A stretch of 64,000 bases of DNA from Anaerolineae bacterium (lineage in GTDB: Bacteria > Chloroflexota > Anaerolineae > Aggregatilineales > Phototrophicaceae). How positions within the stretch are numbered: the first letter of the stretch is position 1; each line of letters begins with the position of its first letter. The position numbers and the translations under genes were made by a program. Shown here piece by piece: positions 62,993 through 64,000 of the stretch. The stretch covers positions 1-64,000 of the forward strand of contig JABWBO010000012.1 of NCBI GenBank assembly GCA_013360465.1. Direction: 5' to 3'. The notes under the pieces were generated by a model, which had not been told where the DNA came from, searched no databases, and saw only the letters and a program-made list of their open reading frames with translations.

Positions 62993-64000
62993 TCACTCAG
63001 CGCCTGTTTCGGCGGCTTCCTGACGGGAAAATTCCAAAAAGGCGATCTCAGCGCGGCGGCGGCGGTAGCTGGCGGTCTTGGGCGGCGGGTTAGTGGTATA
63101 GTGCCGGATCAGCCCTTCCAGATACTCATTCAGCGGCGTGTAGACCATGCCGAATTCCTGCTTGCTCAGGGTGTTGTCGAGTTCCGACATCCAGCGCTCG
63201 CTAAATGGAGAGCAGTCGGGCAGAAAACCCTGCGCCTCCAGCTTCTTGAACGGCAGCCGGGCGATCTTCGCCTCGACCCCCAGGAATCCGGCGACCAGAT
63301 CAAGGAACTGCTCCAGCGAGACCGTCTCATCCTGCGAGATGTTATAGGCTTTGCCGATGCCGATACCCTTATCGATCAGACGGATGATGGCGGTGACCAC
63401 ATCCATAGCGTAGACGTGCCGCAGGGCGAAGTTCGGCGTCTCTGGCGCAAGGATCGGGTCTCCATCTTTGAGCCGCAGGATGTAGTTGTAGAGCCGGAAG
63501 AAATGATCGCGCTCGCTGTTGACCATCGGCAGACGCAGCGACGTATACGGAAAACGATGTGTCTCCCAGGCGGAAGCCATCGCGTCTTCTACCCGCCGCT
63601 TATCCATGCCGTAGGACCATTCCTCAAGCCCATAAGACCCGGCTTTGGGCGCGGGCATCACCCGACCGGCGTAGTCGCCCTCCTTGAACGGACGCTGCAA
63701 ACCCTCGCGCACCAGATAGACCTGTCCGGTACTCAAAAAGAAGTAGCGTTTGACTCGTCCGCGCATGAGGTCGATGACCGTCTCCGCTTCGGCGGCTTTG
63801 TACAGGGCATTATCGACCACGACATCGAATGTCCGCCCCCGCAGGATACGCTCCAGCTGCGTCCGCTCGGTGCGGTCGGCGACCAGTCGCTCGACCGAGA
63901 CAGGGAGATTGTCCTGGGTGCGTCCGCGATTCAGGACGGTCACCCGGTGTCCATCGGCGACCAGCCTGTGCGTCAGAAAATGCCCGATGTTTCGTGTCCC
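62993..64000 (-). CDS. NAD-dependent epimerase/dehydratase family protein (start outside window)
   Basis: The frame stays open to the window edge and reads GTRNIGHFLTHRLVADGHRVTVLNRGRT, the Rossmann nucleotide-binding segment with one G already outside, so the ORF-track start (a GTG at 63943) is not the real one. Extended-SDR marks include FFLSTGQVY, the YGMDKRRVED active-site Tyr-x-x-x-Lys, and FALRHVYAMDVVTAI. About 335 residues are in the window. Sugar-nucleotide epimerase or dehydratase; substrate unknown. Confidence 0.85.
   Translation of the reverse strand, partial: GTRNIGHFLTHRLVADGHRVTVLNRGRTQDNLPVSVERLVADRTERTQLERILRGRTFDVVVDNALYKAAEAETVIDLMRGRVKRYFFLSTGQVYLVREGLQRPFKEGDYAGRVMPAPKAGSYGLEEWSYGMDKRRVEDAMASAWETHRFPYTSLRLPMVNSERDHFFRLYNYILRLKDGDPILAPETPNFALRHVYAMDVVTAIIRLIDKGIGIGKAYNISQDETVSLEQFLDLVAGFLGVEAKIARLPFKKLEAQGFLPDCSPFSERWMSELDNTLSKQEFGMVYTPLNEYLEGLIRHYTTNPPPKTASYRRRRAEIAFLEFSRQEAAETGAE

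Overview
The window is GC-rich DNA with short intergenic gaps. It looks like a member of the Chloroflexota, perhaps an Anaerolineae-like lineage. The hints are gene content (BTAD/AAA regulators, FHA and Ser/Thr-kinase proteins, LppX-like lipoprotein, LSDAT/SLOG protein) and the style of the ribosomal proteins and EF-Tu. The assignment is an inference from content; no rRNA or tRNA is present to settle it, and no CRISPR, transposase or integrase was seen.

Layout. (1) 1-1604, minus strand: a tandem array of MNT nucleotidyltransferase / HEPN toxin-antitoxin modules, directly behind map, where the infA-rpmJ-rpsM-rpsK-rpsD-rpoA block often lies. Three copies share almost the same upstream region and N-terminus; two carry frameshifting deletions at nearly the same spot, and a scrap of the map 3' end sits in front of the edge copy. 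(2) 1605-18820, minus strand: a contiguous str-S10-spc cluster, rpsL-rpsG-fusA-tuf-rpsJ-rplC-rplD-rplW-rplB-rpsS-rplV-rpsC-rplP-rpmC-rpsQ-rplN-rplX-rplE-rpsN-rpsH-rplF-rplR-rpsE-rpmD-rplO-secY-adk-map, behind a good sigma-70 promoter and a leader of about 190 nt. (3) 18.9-29.2 kb, minus strand: FHA-receiver protein, renalase-like oxidase, acyl-CoA dehydrogenase, then a glycerol operon glpK / glpA-glpB fusion / glpC / SGNH hydrolase, and a lone receiver protein. (4) 29.3-33.9 kb, minus strand: an NHLP-like small protein with a 53-residue secreted or membrane peptide upstream, a DUF2277 protein, and a large AAA-TPR-BTAD regulator.

(5) 34.3-36.8 kb, plus strand: a two-gene signalling unit, a LOV-type histidine kinase overlapping a receiver-histidine kinase. 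(6) 36.9-43.3 kb: membrane proteins, a GNAT acetyltransferase, a CPBP protease with YjjX, and a Ser/Thr kinase fused to a TIR domain, a membrane anchor and TPRs. (7) 43.4-47.5 kb: enoyl-CoA hydratase with a decayed metallophosphoesterase-like partner, then a two-gene plus-strand unit made of a TRPM-type SLOG (LSDAT) protein and a membrane/coiled-coil/TPR protein. That unit is the best candidate here for an undescribed sensor-effector system. (8) 47.5-55 kb: M32 carboxypeptidase, ABC-2-like permease, glycogen debranching enzyme, and an LppX-like lipoprotein translationally coupled to an MFS exporter, recalling mycobacterial LprG-P55. (9) 55-64 kb: FHA membrane protein with a textbook promoter, sugar-isomerase-like protein, GabT-like aminotransferase with an inverted-repeat operator candidate, zinc-ribbon membrane protein, an oxidoreductase with an ECF41-type sigma factor, a lytic transglycosylase, a cysteine-less FmdB homologue and a truncated NAD-dependent epimerase.

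Gene starts were moved from the ORF-track starts where a ribosome-binding site or the family N-terminus argued for it; each case is explained in its entry. Most plus-strand ORFs opposite the ribosomal genes, and most long ORFs antisense to other genes, are high-GC shadows and were left out.
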